Assembly: GCA_903828565.1 (NCBI GenBank)
Contig: CAIKMQ010000005.1
Location: forward strand, 1 to 64,000
DNA length: 64,000 bases
Origin: an uncultured Leptolinea sp.
GTDB lineage: Bacteria > Chloroflexota > Anaerolineae > Anaerolineales > Anaerolineaceae
Reading direction: 5' to 3'
Shown here: positions 61,519 to 64,000 of the stretch, piece after piece
Layout of the letters: every line of letters begins with the position of its first letter
How positions within the stretch are numbered: position 1 is the stretch's first letter
Position numbers and translations under genes: made by a program
Notes under the pieces: generated by a model
Database searches by the model: none
Told to the model about the DNA's origin: nothing
Seen by the model: the letters and a program-made list of their open reading frames with translations, nothing else

Positions 61519-62971
61519 GCTGCAGGCTGCTGGCCGGTTCCTGTGGGCTCTGGTAGTGATCACACTGCCTGTTACCAGTTTCCGCTACTTCCCCTTCCTG
61601 GGTAAGGAGACCATGGTCCGCCCATTGGCCTTCTATCCGTTGGCGATGCTGGCTTTGGTACTCTGCTGGCGGATGATCCGCGGTGACTTGCGATTTCGCC
61701 TGAACCCGAGCCTGATCTTGCTGGGGTTATTTCTGGCTGCTGCGTTGACTGCCACGGCCTGGGGTTGGACTTTCGGGATGATCCCCATGCATGGTCAGAC
61801 CTTCAACGGGCGCGCCATCCGCGCCGTCATTACCCTGGCGGGAGGGATTGCCTTCTTTCTGGCAGTCATCCTGATGAACCAGGATGAAGACGACCTGCGC
61901 TTTACCTTGCGGTGGATGTATGCAGGGCTAACGATCAGTATTCTCTGGAGCGGGCTGCAGATGATCTCGTACCTGACCGGCATCCCGGCAATCGAACAGC
62001 TCAGCAAGGCGCAGCTGGCTTTTTCCACCCGGCGGCTGTTGGATAAGGCTCGCGTGGTAGGTTTCGCTTTTGAGCCATCTTGGCTGGCCAACCAGATGGC
62101 AACAGTATATCTGCCGTGGTTGACGGCCGCATTGTTAAGCGGCTACCGTGTCTTCAAGAAACGCTGGTTGGAACCAGTGTTACTGGGAGCGGCACTCACT
62201 GTCCTGTTGATGACCTTCTCGCGGGGCGGCATCGTCATGTCACTGGCGGCCATTGTGCTGACCTTCTTGTTCACCCAGAGACATAGAATGAAAAACTGGG
62301 CAACCTGGTTCATTCATCCTTTGAAGAAAGGGTTATTGAGGGAACGGCTAACCAGCTTTGCATTGAGGGCAGGGGTTGCCGGAGCTGTACTGGCTGTATT
62401 GACCGGAGCGTTCTGGGTACTTTCCACGAATGATTATTTCGCGAAGCTGTGGCAATCCAATAAGCGCGGGTCGGTGGTGGAGTACCTGGTGGATATCTAT
62501 GCGGGCCCCCGGTTGGGTTATGCCATCGCGGGCTGGGAGATTTATGCGGAACATCCGCTGACTGGTATCGGTTTGGGAGCCAGCGGAATGCAGATCTATG
62601 ATCATATCCCCGATTGGACGGTCACCCTGGTGTCGGAGGTCAGTGAACAGCTCACTACCAATTCATGGATTTACCCGAACCCGAAAAATCTATATATCCG
62701 CCTGTTGGCAGAAACCGGGTTGATCGGTTTCACTCTTTATCTCCTCTTCTGGTTATCTATACTGGGCGTGGTGATCCGCTGGTTGGGGAAGACCGATGGT
62801 GTGGGACGCTTTACCGGCATTGCAGGTTTATTTGTGTGGATCGTTTTGATCCTGTTCAATTTCACTCAAGATTCATTCATTGATCCCAACCAGTGGATGG
62901 GGGTAGGAATCCTGTTGGGACTGACACTGGCAGAAAAAAACAGGATATTTCCTCTGAAAGAGTTGACATGA
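61505..62971 (+). CDS. Wzy-type polymerase / O-antigen ligase family protein
   Basis: A 488-residue membrane protein with about twelve helices. A large outer loop includes RVVGFAFEPSWLANQMA and, after LMTFSRGGIVMSLA, the block IYAEHPLTGIGLGASGMQIYDHIPDW..NLYIRLLAETGLIGF, the Wzy_C signature (HPxxGxGxG, N..L..L.E.GLIG). It should join repeat units at the outer membrane face, together with the flippase at 9528 and the Wzz-like protein upstream. The GTG/ATG start overlaps wzz. A ligase role cannot be excluded. Confidence 0.85.
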   Translation: MLTSKLQAAGRFLWALVVITLPVTSFRYFPFLGKETMVRPLAFYPLAMLALVLCWRMIRGDLRFRLNPSLILLGLFLAAALTATAWGWTFGMIPMHGQTFNGRAIRAVITLAGGIAFFLAVILMNQDEDDLRFTLRWMYAGLTISILWSGLQMISYLTGIPAIEQLSKAQLAFSTRRLLDKARVVGFAFEPSWLANQMATVYLPWLTAALLSGYRVFKKRWLEPVLLGAALTVLLMTFSRGGIVMSLAAIVLTFLFTQRHRMKNWATWFIHPLKKGLLRERLTSFALRAGVAGAVLAVLTGAFWVLSTNDYFAKLWQSNKRGSVVEYLVDIYAGPRLGYAIAGWEIYAEHPLTGIGLGASGMQIYDHIPDWTVTLVSEVSEQLTTNSWIYPNPKNLYIRLLAETGLIGFTLYLLFWLSILGVVIRWLGKTDGVGRFTGIAGLFVWIVLILFNFTQDSFIDPNQWMGVGILLGLTLAEKNRIFPLKELT

Positions 62972-62981
62972 TTAAAGGTAT

Positions 62982-64000
62982 ATGGAAAGCAAGGAATGGG
63001 ATGGTAGTATGGGCATGTTGATGTTTGCCCCTTTACTGAAGCGGTTTCCGAAAACAGATCCGGACGAGCCAAACTGGCGCCGTCCGGTGCTTGGCCTGGT
63101 GGCTGCGGTACTGTTACTGGCCAGTTTACCCCTCTTTTACCAGGCGTGGTTAACCCGCTGGGTTGGATGGGATTACTGCGCTGTTGCCGGACGGACACTG
63201 GAGGGGTTCTGGCCTTCCATTCGGCATTTGGCGCAGCAGGCTGGTTACTCATACCCCGCTGCGTTCTTTTCGCTAGTAATTGGCGTAACCGGGTCATTTG
63301 CTCCGCGCATTAGCGCGATACTTCTTCTGGTTCTTACCTTCGCGGGGGTGGCATCCCTTGCCGGGTCGCTGGGTAATTCGCATAATTGGCGAGTGGCCGG
63401 TTTGGAAGTCTTTGATCTTGCGGTAGTCGCCGGTTTTCTGGCCGTTTTCACCGCACCGGATGCGGGCCGACTCTTTTACTGGGTGCATACGGCAGTCATA
63501 TCCACCCTGCCGCTGGTATTGTGGCTGTTCTTACTGGCCGGGTTGCTGAAATGGGTGAAGAATGACCGGAAACAACCTGTTGCCTGGCTGGTACTCGTAG
63601 CTTTCATAGCTTCGCTTCTGACCGGCAGTTTCACTCTACCGCAAGCTGCCGTGCAATCCGTTGTTTATTTGTTAACAATTGCCATCTCCTACTTCTACAG
63701 TAACAGTAAGCTACGGATAGCTGCTTTGAGCGGCCTGACTGCCAGCCTGACTGCCATCATCGGGCTGATGCTTACACACCCGCTGCCTGCAGCTGATCTG
63801 CTGCAAGTTTCATTGCCTGAAGGTATCCCCGCGTTCGTTGGCATCATCACCGGCACTCCGGTCGCAGTGATCGCGGTCGCTCTGATGTCATTCTCCCTTG
63901 CTATGCTTACCAGGCGAGATGGCCAACTGCGGGAAGGGTTGCGCCTGCTGGTTATTGTTCCTGTCCTGGGCGGATTGGTCCTGGCTGCAGCCCGGATCGG
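62982..64000 (+). CDS. Polytopic membrane protein, incomplete at the window edge
   Basis: An open frame of more than 339 codons running off the right end. After a short hydrophilic start come a first helix (LGLVAAVLLLASLPLFY) and then TRWVGWDYCAVAGRTLEGFWPSIRHLAQQAGY, an outer loop with an acidic residue after W, the layout of DUF6056-like and GT-C-like surface-glycan proteins. At least eight more helices follow. ATG 62982 has AAAGG just before it; ATG 63009 is an alternative. It shows that the locus continues beyond the window. Confidence 0.65.
   Translation, partial: MESKEWDGSMGMLMFAPLLKRFPKTDPDEPNWRRPVLGLVAAVLLLASLPLFYQAWLTRWVGWDYCAVAGRTLEGFWPSIRHLAQQAGYSYPAAFFSLVIGVTGSFAPRISAILLLVLTFAGVASLAGSLGNSHNWRVAGLEVFDLAVVAGFLAVFTAPDAGRLFYWVHTAVISTLPLVLWLFLLAGLLKWVKNDRKQPVAWLVLVAFIASLLTGSFTLPQAAVQSVVYLLTIAISYFYSNSKLRIAALSGLTASLTAIIGLMLTHPLPAADLLQVSLPEGIPAFVGIITGTPVAVIAVALMSFSLAMLTRRDGQLREGLRLLVIVPVLGGLVLAAARI

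Overview
The window looks like a chromosomal segment from a Chloroflexota bacterium, probably Anaerolineae. The hints are a processive-type diacylglycerol glycosyltransferase, a tsaE-tsaB-rimI block, a type-4 Fe-S uracil-DNA glycosylase, a remnant of the 'AGCG-AGCGAAG-ATC' class of intergenic repeat that is frequent in that phylum, and no recognisable LPS core or lipid A genes. Taxonomy is inferred from gene content only. Base composition is moderately GC-rich, with three clearly AT-rich patches (about 4.4-6.5 kb, 20.3-22.4 kb and 42.9-44.5 kb).

Positions 1-4112 hold housekeeping genes: a glycolipid glycosyltransferase, the t6A genes tsaE and tsaB with rimI (all + strand, ending at a hairpin terminator), and a convergent MFS transporter. 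Positions 4113-6544 hold a repeat remnant and an AT-rich two-gene minus-strand unit: a zinc-ribbon/TM/TPR-like protein and a small membrane protein. From 6545 to the right edge every gene (52 of them) lies on the + strand, mostly with 1-20 bp overlaps or very short gaps. After the uracil-DNA glycosylase this is one enormous surface-polysaccharide locus, still open at the right edge.

The locus contains sugar-nucleotide pathways: a UDP-HexNAc/Hex 6-dehydrogenase plus epimerase; RmlA-RmlB-WecE for dTDP-4-amino-4,6-dideoxygalactose, with an interleaved methyltransferase; a GDP-fucose synthase-like enzyme; and a UDP-GlcNAc 4,6-dehydratase with an RmlD-like reductase. At least two nonulosonic (sialic-like) acid sets are present, with two NeuB-type synthases and three cytidylyltransferases, one fused to a HAD phosphatase domain. 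About a dozen glycosyltransferases and several polytopic GT-C-like proteins assemble the glycan. Both export logics occur: Wzx/Wzy/Wzz (9528, 61505, 60763) and ABC-type Wzm/Wzt (25118, 25948) with KpsS-like transferases.

The most distinctive theme is sulfation. A TauE-type anion permease, a bifunctional ATP sulfurylase/APS kinase (the PAPS source) and two tandem PAPS-dependent sulfotransferases all lie inside the locus, alongside two membrane-anchored alkaline-phosphatase-superfamily enzymes. The best overall reading is a sulfated, nonulosonate-containing cell-surface glycan. An EPS-associated MarR-type regulator at 22437 has a near-consensus promoter overlaid by nested inverted repeats, the clearest regulatory site in the window. 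A small YLDPGSGS-motif membrane protein (45438), a DUF115/GT42-like protein (57403) in a nonulosonate cassette, and a C-terminal beta-clamp-like motif on the uracil-DNA glycosylase are the other items most worth a second look.
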